Assembly: GCA_902362375.1 (NCBI GenBank)
Contig: CABIVS010000016.1
Location: 1 to 64,000 of the forward strand
Origin: Bacteroidaceae bacterium
Lineage (GTDB): Bacteria > Bacteroidota > Bacteroidia > Bacteroidales > Bacteroidaceae
Reading direction: 5' to 3'
DNA: 64,000 nucleotides
Positions 16,123-24,280 of the stretch are shown piece by piece; the stretch's first letter is position 1; every line of letters begins with the position of its first letter. The notes under the pieces are model-generated. The model saw only the letters and a program-made list of their open reading frames with translations. It did no database searches and had not been told where the DNA came from. The translations under genes were made by a program, and so were the position numbers.

Positions 16123-17712
16123 TTAGTATGAAAATCCTTCCTGAATTACCGATGTGGAGACCACATACCCGTTCCCGTCGCCTCCGCTCTTGAACTTGTA
16201 CCAGCTGTCGCGCAGGTAGTAACAGAGCAGGTAGTCAAGGCAGTCGGACAAGTGCCCGTACCGTTCATATTTGACACCGGTTTTCGGGTCGGTGGTCTTC
16301 TGTTTGCTCTTGGTACCGTCCTCGTTACGAAGCTGGTAAATCAGATCCTGGGTAAGTTTGCGACATTTGATATCGATTTGTATCTCCCAGCCTTCATAGC
16401 CCCCGAATACCTCGTTGACGAACTCGCACCGTGTAGCCTGCGGAGGCTGCTTGCGTAACAGCTTTACCTTCGGTCGCAGGATTCCTCTGCCGAAAGTGTC
16501 CGTGATGATGGTATAGTTGTTGATGCCGTCCTCGTTGGTGGTGGAGCGTTGTAACCCGGAAGGGTCACCGGTCACATCCACTCCGCCGATATGCTTGTCC
16601 CGGTAAAGTTTTAAGCGTACTTTCCGTGCCAACGCAGGTGTGTTGTTCTCCTTTTCCTCCGGCTTGCCGAGTATCTCTTCCAGTATATAGACCTTCCTGT
16701 TTTCATAGTCTATTTGTGCGGAGAGCACCGACATTTGGGGGGCAACATTGAAGTCCCACACCGTGATGAGCGGCTTGGTCGGATCGTATGCTTTTTCTTT
16801 CAGTCCGGTAACGAGATGCCGGGAGCCGTCGAAACTGTTATAAATCGCCATATCGTTGGCTTCCACGAAATCCCAGTTGCCATAGAGCAGGCGTTCCTTT
16901 GTCGCCTGATCCCGGATCTTGTTCAGGGCCGCCTCGTACACCTGACGGAAAGCGATATTCGGGTTGTCAAACACGGAAAAAGGTATATACGCTTCACCCT
17001 CGCGGCAGATGACCTTGTCTCCGTTTTCGTCCTGCACGAAGCGGGAACGCACCCAGTTAATCGTCGGATTGGTGGTGAGCAGCATTCTCGGAGTCTTGAA
17101 TGTCTCATGGGTTCTCCAGCGGAGACGGGAGAACAGCACTTCGACGGCCCGTTCCGAGATTTCCGACACCTCGTCCACCATGGCGATGGTGTATTCCGAA
17201 GAGCCGAAACGCTCGAAGTTGGGGTCGCTGGGGATATCCGCCATCTCCTTCATGATGATGACCGAGTCATTCCAGAATGTGAGCGTGCCTTCGAGGTTGT
17301 TTATCTTGTAGTTTGTATCCTCTTTCAGTCCCCAATCCTTCAGAATCGACTTGATGGTATTCCATGTCGATTCCTTCAACGACTTGAGTGTCTTACGGGC
17401 CACCACCGCACGGATATTCTCGAACCGGATACATGAAGACACCAGCCAAACGCTGCCGATATACGATTTTCCGCCGCCGGCCGCTCCGCCTCCCAGTATC
17501 AGCTGCGGCAGGTTCTGCGACTTGCAATGCCTGCATTGGGGCCTGTACTGAGGGTTGCCTTGCTGGTCATAGCCGATAAGGATTTGCTCGATCTCCCCGC
17601 CACAATGGGGACAATAGTTCGGTTGCAACAGTTTCCAGAGTTCATACTGCCGTGGGGACGGTTTGAACTCGATGCGCAGGTTTCTGGGTGGTTTGAGCCT
17701 GTTGACCGCCAT
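16123..17712 (-). CDS. Phage terminase large subunit
   Basis: 529 residues. The ATPase domain has a glycine-rich Walker A (GGGAAGGGKS, about 74-83) and Walker B (YTIAMVDE, about 174-181). The C-terminal RNase H-like nuclease has the expected acidic residues in VWDFNVAPQ, GGVDVTGDPSG and HLSDCLDYLLCY. An unusual zinc-ribbon-like insert precedes Walker A: Cys34, Cys37, Cys60, Cys63 in CPHC and CRHC. Terminases cut and pump DNA into phage heads. With only DUF5675 and one structural protein nearby, this is a packaging module of a satellite or decayed prophage and not a whole phage. Confidence 0.92.
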   Translation of the reverse strand: MAVNRLKPPRNLRIEFKPSPRQYELWKLLQPNYCPHCGGEIEQILIGYDQQGNPQYRPQCRHCKSQNLPQLILGGGAAGGGKSYIGSVWLVSSCIRFENIRAVVARKTLKSLKESTWNTIKSILKDWGLKEDTNYKINNLEGTLTFWNDSVIIMKEMADIPSDPNFERFGSSEYTIAMVDEVSEISERAVEVLFSRLRWRTHETFKTPRMLLTTNPTINWVRSRFVQDENGDKVICREGEAYIPFSVFDNPNIAFRQVYEAALNKIRDQATKERLLYGNWDFVEANDMAIYNSFDGSRHLVTGLKEKAYDPTKPLITVWDFNVAPQMSVLSAQIDYENRKVYILEEILGKPEEKENNTPALARKVRLKLYRDKHIGGVDVTGDPSGLQRSTTNEDGINNYTIITDTFGRGILRPKVKLLRKQPPQATRCEFVNEVFGGYEGWEIQIDIKCRKLTQDLIYQLRNEDGTKSKQKTTDPKTGVKYERYGHLSDCLDYLLCYYLRDSWYKFKSGGDGNGYVVSTSVIQEGFSY

Positions 17713-17717
17713 TAGAT

Positions 17718-18152
17718 TTATACAATCTGAATGGTTATGTCCCTTTCGGACTCGAGTATAGCATACAGTTTTTGGAATGTAGTACGGGATTCCAAAACTT
17801 TTCCCTTGACCGTATTCTTTCCCACGATGATACAGCCGGCGGAATCGACTTCGGTATTGCCGGAATGGATCAGGATGCCGAGGAAATGCGGCACATCATG
17901 CAGATATGGCATTTTCTTCTTGTACCTGGGACTGTACTGAAGAGTGACTTTATAAGTCCCGGCAGGAATGGCAGTCTTGGCATAGACCTTTTCCTTGCAG
18001 GTACAGGAACGGCCGCGAGGAGTATCCGGACAGGTTGCCGGAAGTTCCCTCACGGCATCTTCGATGGTATTACAGAAAAATTTGCCGTCGATGGACAGGT
18101 CACCTATGGTATAGGTCTGACCTTTGAATTTGCGGTTGAGTGTCAGCTTCAT
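17718..18152 (-). CDS. DUF5675 protein
   Basis: 144 residues. The motif order LTLNRKFKGQTYTIGDLSIDGKFFCNTIEDAVRE, AIPAGTYKVTLQYSPRYKKKMPYLHDVPHFLGILIHSGNTEVDSAGCIIVG (an IPAG..Y, H.GN....GCI.VG pattern) is that of DUF5675, a small domain common in Bacteroidetes phages and conjugative elements. The His-Gly-Asn and Gly-Cys-Ile residues recall L,D-transpeptidase-like cysteine folds; a wall-active role is only inference. It ends 5 bp before the terminase start, so it is in the same transcript. Confidence 0.75.
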   Translation of the reverse strand: MKLTLNRKFKGQTYTIGDLSIDGKFFCNTIEDAVRELPATCPDTPRGRSCTCKEKVYAKTAIPAGTYKVTLQYSPRYKKKMPYLHDVPHFLGILIHSGNTEVDSAGCIIVGKNTVKGKVLESRTTFQKLYAILESERDITIQIV

Positions 18153-18246
18153 ACTTCGATACTATTTGTATCGAAAGAGTAGAGACGGACGCCGGCTAAT
18201 GTTTATTATATGTGTTTGTAAAAGGAGGATATTTCAGGAAATGATG

Positions 18247-18254
18247 TATCTTTG
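18247..18254 (+). promoter_or_regulatory. Bacteroides -7 box for the HU gene
   Basis: TATCTTTG is a perfect TAnnTTTG box, 34 bp upstream of the HU ATG at 18289. A TTTG at 18215-18218 is somewhat far for the -33 element. Confidence 0.6.
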
Positions 18255-18288
18255 TGAACGGATTGACAGTATTTAATCAAGAGTTAAT

Positions 18289-18570
18289 ATGACAAAAGCG
18301 GATATCGTCAGGGAAATAGCAACGCAGACCGGTCTGGAGAAGCAGGTCGTGTTACAAGTTGTCGAAGGATTCATGGATAGCGTAAAGTCTTCCATGATAA
18401 ACGGCGAGGAGGTTTATCTTCGCGGCTTCGGCAGTTTCATCATCAAGCACCGTGCGGAAAAGACAGCACGCAACATAAGCAGGAATACCACGGTGATAGT
18501 GCCTGCCCACAATATCCCGGCATTCAAGCCGTCAAAAGCCTTTGCAGGAAGGATGAAATCAGACAAATAA
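18289..18570 (+). CDS. HU/IHF-family DNA-binding protein
   Basis: 93 residues with the complete HU fold: MTKADIVREIATQTGLEKQVVLQVVEGFMDSVKSSMINGEEVYLRGFGSF (helices and first strands, split here over residues 1-50), the arm region and the C-terminal PAHNIPAFKPSKAFAGRMK. HU/IHF proteins bend DNA and are cofactors for tyrosine integrases and phage packaging. It is divergent from the phage module and sits 1 kb from the integrase, so a role in excision or integration of the island is plausible. Confidence 0.93.
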   Translation: MTKADIVREIATQTGLEKQVVLQVVEGFMDSVKSSMINGEEVYLRGFGSFIIKHRAEKTARNISRNTTVIVPAHNIPAFKPSKAFAGRMKSDK

Positions 18571-18593
18571 GGTGATTATATGCAACAGGAGCG

Positions 18594-18866
18594 TTATTCA
18601 GATGCTCCTGTTACTTTATACAGGGCAACGAGGTTGGTATTGTCCGATTGGAACAGGAAACGGCCGTTGCTTAAAAGGCATTCGTGGATGGTGTTGTCAT
18701 TAGGATCCGACTCCAATAAAGCCCCCGCCTTGTTTTCATCGATAAGCAGCATTTCTATGCCTTGTACGGTGGCGGCAGTTGCATCAGCAGGAATTTTCAA
18801 AAGTTCATCCATCAGATTCATGTCGTTCATAATATCTCCGTATTTGGCTTGAGTCCCGTCAAGCAT
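18594..18866 (-). CDS. Small hypothetical protein
   Basis: 90 residues (Met13 or Met16 are alternative starts). Acidic and soluble, with no signal peptide, no membrane helix and no recognised motif (VQGIEMLLIDENKAGALLESDPNDNTIHECLLSNGRFLFQ in the middle, split over about 34-72). It converges on the HU gene with a 23-bp gap; a short inverted repeat (AGGAGCG ... GCTCCTG, 18587-18608) at the junction may act as a shared terminator. Confidence 0.5.
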   Translation of the reverse strand: MLDGTQAKYGDIMNDMNLMDELLKIPADATAATVQGIEMLLIDENKAGALLESDPNDNTIHECLLSNGRFLFQSDNTNLVALYKVTGASE

Positions 18867-19126
18867 TCAATGTACCAAGACCAAAAAGCGTGGGACATAA
18901 CCCGTAGCACCGAGGTTCTGGTAAACCTATCCGCAAACAAGTTAAGCCCACGCAAAAGCATAGGCGAAAACTGTTTGTCCTGCGGATAAGTGAAATTTAC
19001 CAGATTTCGGTGCATGACAAAAGCTAACGCTTTCCGTATTTTATTATGTCGTTCTGCCAATATGGTTTTTATGCCGCATCTGCAGAAGAACCGGCCATTA
19101 TGTGATAACGACCGGACGTGTAAAGG

Positions 19127-19303
19127 TTATTTTTTAGACTCTTCCAAGGAAAGCTTACGAAACTCTTTCATCAGTTTTTCCAGTTCCAACGAGGTCTTAC
19201 GGGCACGGGTCCCTGCGGCCTTGTTGCCTTTTTCAATCTGAAGTGCCGCATCCGTGGAGAATGTAGCATATACTTCCTGTATTTTTGAAACCAATTCTTT
19301 CAT
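19127..19303 (-). CDS. Histone H1-like (Hc1) small nucleoid protein
   Basis: 58 residues from the ATG at 19303 (MKELVSKIQEVY...). The pattern GNKAAGTRARKTSLELEKLMKEFRKLSLEESKK matches the short Bacteroidetes Hc1/H1-like proteins, highly charged helical DNA binders. I chose the internal Met because the longer frame upstream is hydrophobic noise and a perfect -7 box (TACCTTTG, minus strand, 19337-19330) lies 27 bp upstream of this start. It lies next to HU and the integrase. Confidence 0.8.
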   Translation of the reverse strand: MKELVSKIQEVYATFSTDAALQIEKGNKAAGTRARKTSLELEKLMKEFRKLSLEESKK

Positions 19304-19329
19304 ATAAATTCTATTTAAGTTATTGACCA

Positions 19330-19337
19330 CAAAGGTA
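19330..19337 (-). promoter_or_regulatory. -7 box for the Hc1-like gene
   Basis: The plus strand reads CAAAGGTA, giving TACCTTTG on the minus strand, an exact TAnnTTTG box at the right distance from the ATG at 19303. No clear -33 box was seen. Confidence 0.5.
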
Positions 19338-19481
19338 ATGAAAATAATCGAGAATAAGAGCGATTTTGTCAATATTGCAAATATCACATTGGTAATCAAT
19401 GACTTTTAACAGCCATTACACCGTATGATTTATCCATCAGAGAAATTGTCAAGGTGTTTACAACTTTATGGATATGTCTGG

Positions 19482-20759
19482 TCAGAACATTTCTTCCATC
19501 TGCCGCTTGATTTCTTCCCGCTTTGTATTCTTGTAGTAATGCTTATAGATGGTCAATGGGCTGTTACCAGCCATCTCTGCAACCACATACGGATTATTAC
19601 CGGCATCTACCATCTTCGATATGAAAGAGCCACGGGCGGAATACCATGTGATGTTTTCTTTAATGCGCAGCATCTTGCATGCTTTCGTCAAGGTTTGTGA
19701 AAGGCGTGTGGAAATTTGCTTGACACGTGTAGTCTTCTTGGAAGTGGTCGTGTGTTTATGAGTAAAAACAGGAAATACATAATTTCCATAACTTTGCCCA
19801 CGGTATTTATTCATGATGGCTTTTGCTTTACTGAGTAATTCCGGTTTGGCTGTTTTGGGAAACTTGATACGTTCATAGACGATGCGGTCTTCCTGGACCA
19901 AATCCCATGTCAGGTTACATACATCGACATTCGCCATACCTCCGGTATAGTAGCTGAACAGGAACAAATCAAGATGCAACTGCTCTTTTTTCGTAAACAA
20001 GGTACGGTCAACATTTGCGATTTTAGCTATGACTGTTTCCGGAACTGCTCTTGAAGTGGTTTCCGGCCAATTAATATCATCACCGAGACAGAGGAAGTTA
20101 TCCATATTCACCCCGTACATCTCTTTCTTTTCTGCCTGCCTGCATACGGCACGGAGCAACCTTAGTTTGTGTGTAAGTCCGGCCTTGTTGCCATTTCTGA
20201 TACCTCTTTCTTTAAGCCAAAACGCAAAGTCAAGAAGAAACTCTTCTGTAATATCCGTAAAGAAATAAGAGGAAAAGGCTTTTTCATATTTTTCCTTTGT
20301 AAACGCCTGCAGTTCACGCTTGAGATAGACATACCGTTTAGCATTGGTCGTGCTGTCGACAATCTGACCGTTCTTGATGCGTTTCTTGTTTTTGAATGTC
20401 TCTTCAAGATAATCGATCATCTGCTGGACACTCTTTACTTTGACCTCGGGTTTGGCCGCCTTGATTTCATCGAAGCAATGTGATAGCTGGACGGGCGACC
20501 AGTTCCTGCCTTCCATCTCCCAGGTATCGGCGACATGCAGATATTTGGTTCGCAAATCGAAAAGCAGTTTGTTCTTGGTAGTGGCCTCCGCACTCCCTAC
20601 ACGGAAACTCTGAGACTTGACATCCCAGTCTTTTAATAGCCCTGTGATGTTTATAACCTTCGGCACACGGGCGTAACCGGTCTTGAAGAAAATTATCTCC
20701 AGCTTGACCATCTTGGTGTCTTTCGGGTTCTGCTTACCCCTGATGTTAATCGTGTACAT
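19482..20759 (-). CDS. Tyrosine integrase of the island
   Basis: 425 residues with an arm-binding N-terminal domain (about 1-100), SAM-like core-binding domain (about 105-210) and catalytic domain. Lys (RIKFPKTAKP), Arg in WYSARGSF and the nucleophile region YKHYYKNT are visible. As in other Bacteroides element integrases, the first catalytic Arg is missing (YYTGGMANVDVCNLTW) and the HxxR His is Tyr. It is the outermost gene before the core gene rnr and lies next to inverted repeats, so it is the likely integrase of the whole island. Confidence 0.9.
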   Translation of the reverse strand: MYTINIRGKQNPKDTKMVKLEIIFFKTGYARVPKVINITGLLKDWDVKSQSFRVGSAEATTKNKLLFDLRTKYLHVADTWEMEGRNWSPVQLSHCFDEIKAAKPEVKVKSVQQMIDYLEETFKNKKRIKNGQIVDSTTNAKRYVYLKRELQAFTKEKYEKAFSSYFFTDITEEFLLDFAFWLKERGIRNGNKAGLTHKLRLLRAVCRQAEKKEMYGVNMDNFLCLGDDINWPETTSRAVPETVIAKIANVDRTLFTKKEQLHLDLFLFSYYTGGMANVDVCNLTWDLVQEDRIVYERIKFPKTAKPELLSKAKAIMNKYRGQSYGNYVFPVFTHKHTTTSKKTTRVKQISTRLSQTLTKACKMLRIKENITWYSARGSFISKMVDAGNNPYVVAEMAGNSPLTIYKHYYKNTKREEIKRQMEEMF

Positions 20760-20763
20760 AGAC

Positions 20764-20925
20764 TGATAACGAGTTAGTTAATGACTTATTATTAATTCGC
20801 ATTAGTAGGAATCAATTGGTATTAATTAACCTACATAGAAACCTACATGAAAAGAGTAGTTTCCTTAGCGAAATAATGTTTATACGGATAAATCCGTACT
20901 TGTGTCATTTACTAACTCGTTATCA
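20764..20925. other. Probable attachment/arm-site region: 22-bp inverted repeats
   Basis: TGATAACGAGTTAGTTAATGAC (20764-20785) and its inverse at 20904-20925 match at 21 of 22 positions. Between them lie two AACCTACAT direct repeats (20828-20836, 20840-20848; 12-bp spacing) and a perfect TACGGAT-AA-ATCCGTA palindrome (20883-20898). Located directly upstream of the integrase, these look like integrase arm sites around the right junction. The left junction is outside the window, so the crossover core cannot be fixed. The rest of 20926-21150 holds the rnr promoter. Confidence 0.5.
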
Positions 20926-21101
20926 ATCAACTATTTTTCCTAATCACAAAAGTTGTGTCCGAAAAAAGGGTGTGCCATTTTGACATACCTCTTTTTTTGT
21001 TTATGAATAATCAAGCAATATTTCTTTATTAACTTAATGCTTCACAGAAAAGCAAATCAAAAAATAAACAGACCTTGGCAACAAACTAACCAAAAATTTG
21101 T

Positions 21102-21109
21102 TTACTTTG
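21102..21109 (+). promoter_or_regulatory. Likely -7 box of rnr
   Basis: TTACTTTG differs by one base from TAnnTTTG and lies 41 bp before the ATG at 21151; TTGG at 21075-21078 is a possible -33 element with slightly long spacing. Confidence 0.45.
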
Positions 21110-21150
21110 TATCTCATCAATGATTGAACTACTAATAAATTCCACATATT

Positions 21151-23307
21151 ATGGCAAAAAAGAAAGAAAAGAAAGAGAAAAAGGCCGGCAAAAGAATGAG
21201 TAAGAAAGAGCTGGCAGCATTATTGATAGACTTTTTCCATGCCAAACCGAACGAAACCTTGAGTATGAAATATATTTTCTCGGAATTGCGTCTCACCACC
21301 CATCCGCAGAAAATGCTATGCGTCGATATACTACATGACCTTTTAGCTGACGATTATATTTCCGAAATAGAAAAAGGAAAATTCCGCCTCACCAATCATG
21401 GAACGGAGATGGTAGGCACTTTCCAACGGAAAAGCAATGGCAAAAACTCATTTATCCCCGAAGGAGGAGGTGAACCAATATTTGTGGCCGAACGTAACTC
21501 GGCACATGCCATGAACAATGACAAAGTAAAGATCACCTTCTATGCCAAACGCAAGAACAAAGATGCCGAGGGAGAAGTAATAGAAATACTGGAACGTGCT
21601 AACGACACTTTCGTCGGCACACTGGAAGTAGCTAAATCCTATGCATTCCTAGTGACGGAAAACCGTACACTTGCCAATGACATCTTTATCCCGAAAGACA
21701 AACTGAAAGGTGGAAAGACCGGCGATAAAGCCATCGTGAAAGTAACCGAATGGCCGGACAAAGCAAAGAATCCTATCGGACAAGTGATAGATATATTAGG
21801 CCAAGCCGGTGATAACACTACGGAAATGCACGCTATTCTTGCAGAATTCGGCTTGCCATACGTATATCCGAAAGCTGTGGAAACAGCCGCAGACAAGATT
21901 CCTGCCGAGATTTCAGCAGAAGAAATAGCCAAACGCGAAGATTTCCGCAAGACCACCACTTTCACCATCGACCCGAAAGACGCCAAGGACTTTGACGATG
22001 CGCTTTCTATCCGTAAGCTGAAAAACGGATTATGGGAAGTAGGTGTGCACATCGCCGACGTGACACATTACGTGAAAGAAGGAGGAATCATCGACAAAGA
22101 AGCAGAGAAGCGGGCAACCTCCGTTTATCTGGTAGACCGTACCATCCCGATGCTTCCCGAACGGTTGTGTAACTTCATCTGTTCACTCCGTCCGAATGAA
22201 GAAAAACTTGCTTTCTCCGTCATCTTTGATATTACTGAAAAGGGAGAAGTCAGAAATTCACGCATCGTACATACAGTCATCAATTCCGACCGCCGTTTCA
22301 CTTACGAAGAGGCACAGCAGATTATTGAAACCAAAGAAGGAGACTACAAAGAAGAAGTACTCACACTGGATACCATTGCCAAAGCACTTCGTGAGAAACG
22401 TTTCGCAGCAGGAGCCATCAACTTCGACCGCTACGAGGTGAAGTTTGAAATTGACGAGAAAGGAAAACCGATCAGCGTTTATTTCAAAGAATCGAAAGAC
22501 GCCAACAAACTGGTGGAAGAATTCATGTTGCTTGCCAACAGAACAGTGGCAGAGTTCGTCGGTAGAGTTCCCAAAAATAAAAAGCCTAAAGTGCTTCCTT
22601 ACCGTATCCACGACCTTCCCGATCCGGAGAAACTGGAGAATCTGTCACAATTCATCGCCCGCTTCGGCTACAAAGTACGTACAAGCGGAACGAAGACAGA
22701 TATTTCAAAATCCATCAACCACCTGCTAGACGACATACACGGAAAGAAAGAGGAAAACCTGATTGAAACCGTATCTATCCGTGCCATGCAAAAAGCCCGT
22801 TATTCGACTCACAACATCGGTCACTACGGACTGGCATTCGAATATTACACCCACTTTACTTCACCCATCCGCCGTTTCCCGGACATGATGGTACACCGTC
22901 TGGTAACGAAGTATATGGACGGAGGGCGCAGTGTATCCGAAGCTAAATACGAAGACCTATGCGACCACAGTTCGAACATGGAACAAATTGCAGCCAACGC
23001 TGAACGTGCTTCCATCAAATACAAACAAGTGGAATTCATGAGCGAACGTCTGGGACAGATTTACGACGGCGTTATCTCCGGTGTCACCGAATGGGGGCTC
23101 TACGTAGAACTGAACGAGAACAAATGCGAAGGTCTGGTTCCTGTCCGTGATCTGGATGACGATTATTATGAGTTCGATGAAAAGAATTATTGTCTTCGCG
23201 GACGTCGCAAAAACAAGATCTATAGTTTGGGAGATGCCATCACCGTTCGTGTAGCCCGCGCTAATCTGGAAAAGAAACAGTTGGACTTTGAATTAATAGA
23301 AAAGTAA
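21151..23307 (+). CDS. rnr: Ribonuclease R
   Basis: 718 residues. A Lys-rich N-terminus is followed by a winged-helix segment, cold-shock/OB domains, the RNB catalytic domain (TFTIDPKDAKDFDDALS, the Asp cluster that binds magnesium, about 265-281; RATSVYLVDRTIPMLPERLCN; YTHFTSPIRRFPDMMVHRL) and a C-terminal S1 domain (GVISGVTEWGLYVEL, about 640-715). It is a 3'-5' processive exoribonuclease that degrades structured RNA. A core gene; the mobile island is inserted directly upstream but leaves its promoter in place. Confidence 0.97.
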   Translation: MAKKKEKKEKKAGKRMSKKELAALLIDFFHAKPNETLSMKYIFSELRLTTHPQKMLCVDILHDLLADDYISEIEKGKFRLTNHGTEMVGTFQRKSNGKNSFIPEGGGEPIFVAERNSAHAMNNDKVKITFYAKRKNKDAEGEVIEILERANDTFVGTLEVAKSYAFLVTENRTLANDIFIPKDKLKGGKTGDKAIVKVTEWPDKAKNPIGQVIDILGQAGDNTTEMHAILAEFGLPYVYPKAVETAADKIPAEISAEEIAKREDFRKTTTFTIDPKDAKDFDDALSIRKLKNGLWEVGVHIADVTHYVKEGGIIDKEAEKRATSVYLVDRTIPMLPERLCNFICSLRPNEEKLAFSVIFDITEKGEVRNSRIVHTVINSDRRFTYEEAQQIIETKEGDYKEEVLTLDTIAKALREKRFAAGAINFDRYEVKFEIDEKGKPISVYFKESKDANKLVEEFMLLANRTVAEFVGRVPKNKKPKVLPYRIHDLPDPEKLENLSQFIARFGYKVRTSGTKTDISKSINHLLDDIHGKKEENLIETVSIRAMQKARYSTHNIGHYGLAFEYYTHFTSPIRRFPDMMVHRLVTKYMDGGRSVSEAKYEDLCDHSSNMEQIAANAERASIKYKQVEFMSERLGQIYDGVISGVTEWGLYVELNENKCEGLVPVRDLDDDYYEFDEKNYCLRGRRKNKIYSLGDAITVRVARANLEKKQLDFELIEK

Positions 23308-23359
23308 AAGTTTGAATATTCAAGCAAACTGAAAAGCTCATTCAACCCCTGATAACATT

Positions 23360-23449
23360 AGTACAGAAATACGACTGATTAGATAAATCTGTGAAAGCAA
23401 CGAGAAAAAAGTTTGCATAGATTTGTGTAATCAGTCGTAAGTCTGTACT
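23360..23449. repeat. Dispersed hairpin repeat, divergent copy
   Basis: Arms 23360-23381 and 23428-23449 pair at 20 of 22 positions. The inner arm sequence (ATTTGTGTAATCAGTCG) resembles ATCCGTGTAATCCGTGC of the two copies at 33496-33579 and 53461-53542, and the overall length (90 bp against 82-84) is similar. It lies between rnr and the next gene. Confidence 0.5.
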
Positions 23450-23497
23450 TTAGCGTATCATTTTGATTATTCTTACTATTATAACATTCATATATCC

Positions 23498-23977
23498 ATG
23501 AAAACTGTCATTATCGAAGACAAACAACGAATCGAGTCCATTATCCTGCATTGCGATGCCTGTTTTGTGGGCATTACAGATTTAGAAGGTAATCCCTATG
23601 TAGTTCCCATGAACTTCGGTTATGAAAATGGCATCATATATCTGCATTCAGGTCCCGAAGGCAGCAAGTTAGAGATGTTGAAACACAATAATAATGTATG
23701 TATCACTTTCAGCCTCGGACATAAACTTGTCTACCAACACGAAAAGGTAGCCTGCAGTTACAGTATGCGTTCCGAAAGCGCGATGTGTCGGGGGCAAGTG
23801 GAATTCATCGAAGAGATAGACGATAAACGCCGTGCACTGGATATTATCATGCGTCATTATACAGACAACGCATTCAGCTATTCCGATCCTGCCGTACGTA
23901 ACGTAAAAGTGTGGAAAGTAGCTGCCCGACAGATGACAGGAAAAGTCTTCGGTCTGCGAGCCAACGAAAAACCATAA
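23498..23977 (+). CDS. PNPOx-fold (pyridoxamine 5'-phosphate oxidase family) flavoprotein
   Basis: 159 residues. The split-barrel features are clear: CDACFVGITDLEGNPYVVPMNFGYENGIIYLHSGPEGSKLEMLKHNNNVCITF (about 17-69, written here as one block of the motif order 'C-F-G...G-P-V-P-M-x-F...I-Y-x-H...G-x-K'), then SMRSESAMCRGQVEFIEE and a C-terminal LKVWKVAARQMTGK-type strand. These proteins bind FMN or heme; the substrate of this subgroup (NimA-like) is unknown. It is a single gene, closed by a hairpin at 24078-24109. Confidence 0.85.
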   Translation: MKTVIIEDKQRIESIILHCDACFVGITDLEGNPYVVPMNFGYENGIIYLHSGPEGSKLEMLKHNNNVCITFSLGHKLVYQHEKVACSYSMRSESAMCRGQVEFIEEIDDKRRALDIIMRHYTDNAFSYSDPAVRNVKVWKVAARQMTGKVFGLRANEKP

Positions 23978-24077
23978 AACAGTTTCCAGCTTTCAGCTAA
24001 TGAATTTAACTTCATGTTCCACACCCGTCTAAGAAATGAATACAGCATTCAAGAAGCATGACGGAGTATCTCCAAGC

Positions 24078-24109
24078 AAATTTCTCTAAACAAAAGTTTA
24101 GAGAAATTT
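24078..24109 (+). terminator. 14-bp perfect hairpin after the flavoprotein gene
   Basis: AAATTTCTCTAAAC and GTTTAGAGAAATTT pair perfectly around an AAAA loop. It lies 100 bp after the stop at 23977. The T-run after it is short (TTTT within the arm). The rest of the 303-bp gap holds only the promoter of the next gene. Confidence 0.5.
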
Positions 24110-24223
24110 TACCCTCACACTTTCACCCTCTGGCTGTATCTCTTTATCCACCGGTATTACAGGTGTGAGATTTATAACACAATTATAAAAGCTACTCTAT
24201 CTGTTCATTTCAAATTGTTTTTG

Positions 24224-24231
24224 TATACTTG
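24224..24231 (+). promoter_or_regulatory. -7-like box upstream of GH3
   Basis: TATACTTG matches TAnnTTTG at all but one position and lies 49 bp before the ATG at 24281. Confidence 0.45.
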
Positions 24232-24280
24232 CAACATAAATAAAAATAAATAGATAAGTACTCTTACAAAAAAATAACTT

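Noticed and set aside
18827..19060. A 77-codon minus-strand open frame between the small hypothetical and Hc1-like genes
   Set aside because: It overlaps the next gene's start, has no recognised motif and no promoter box; it could be real but is not supported.
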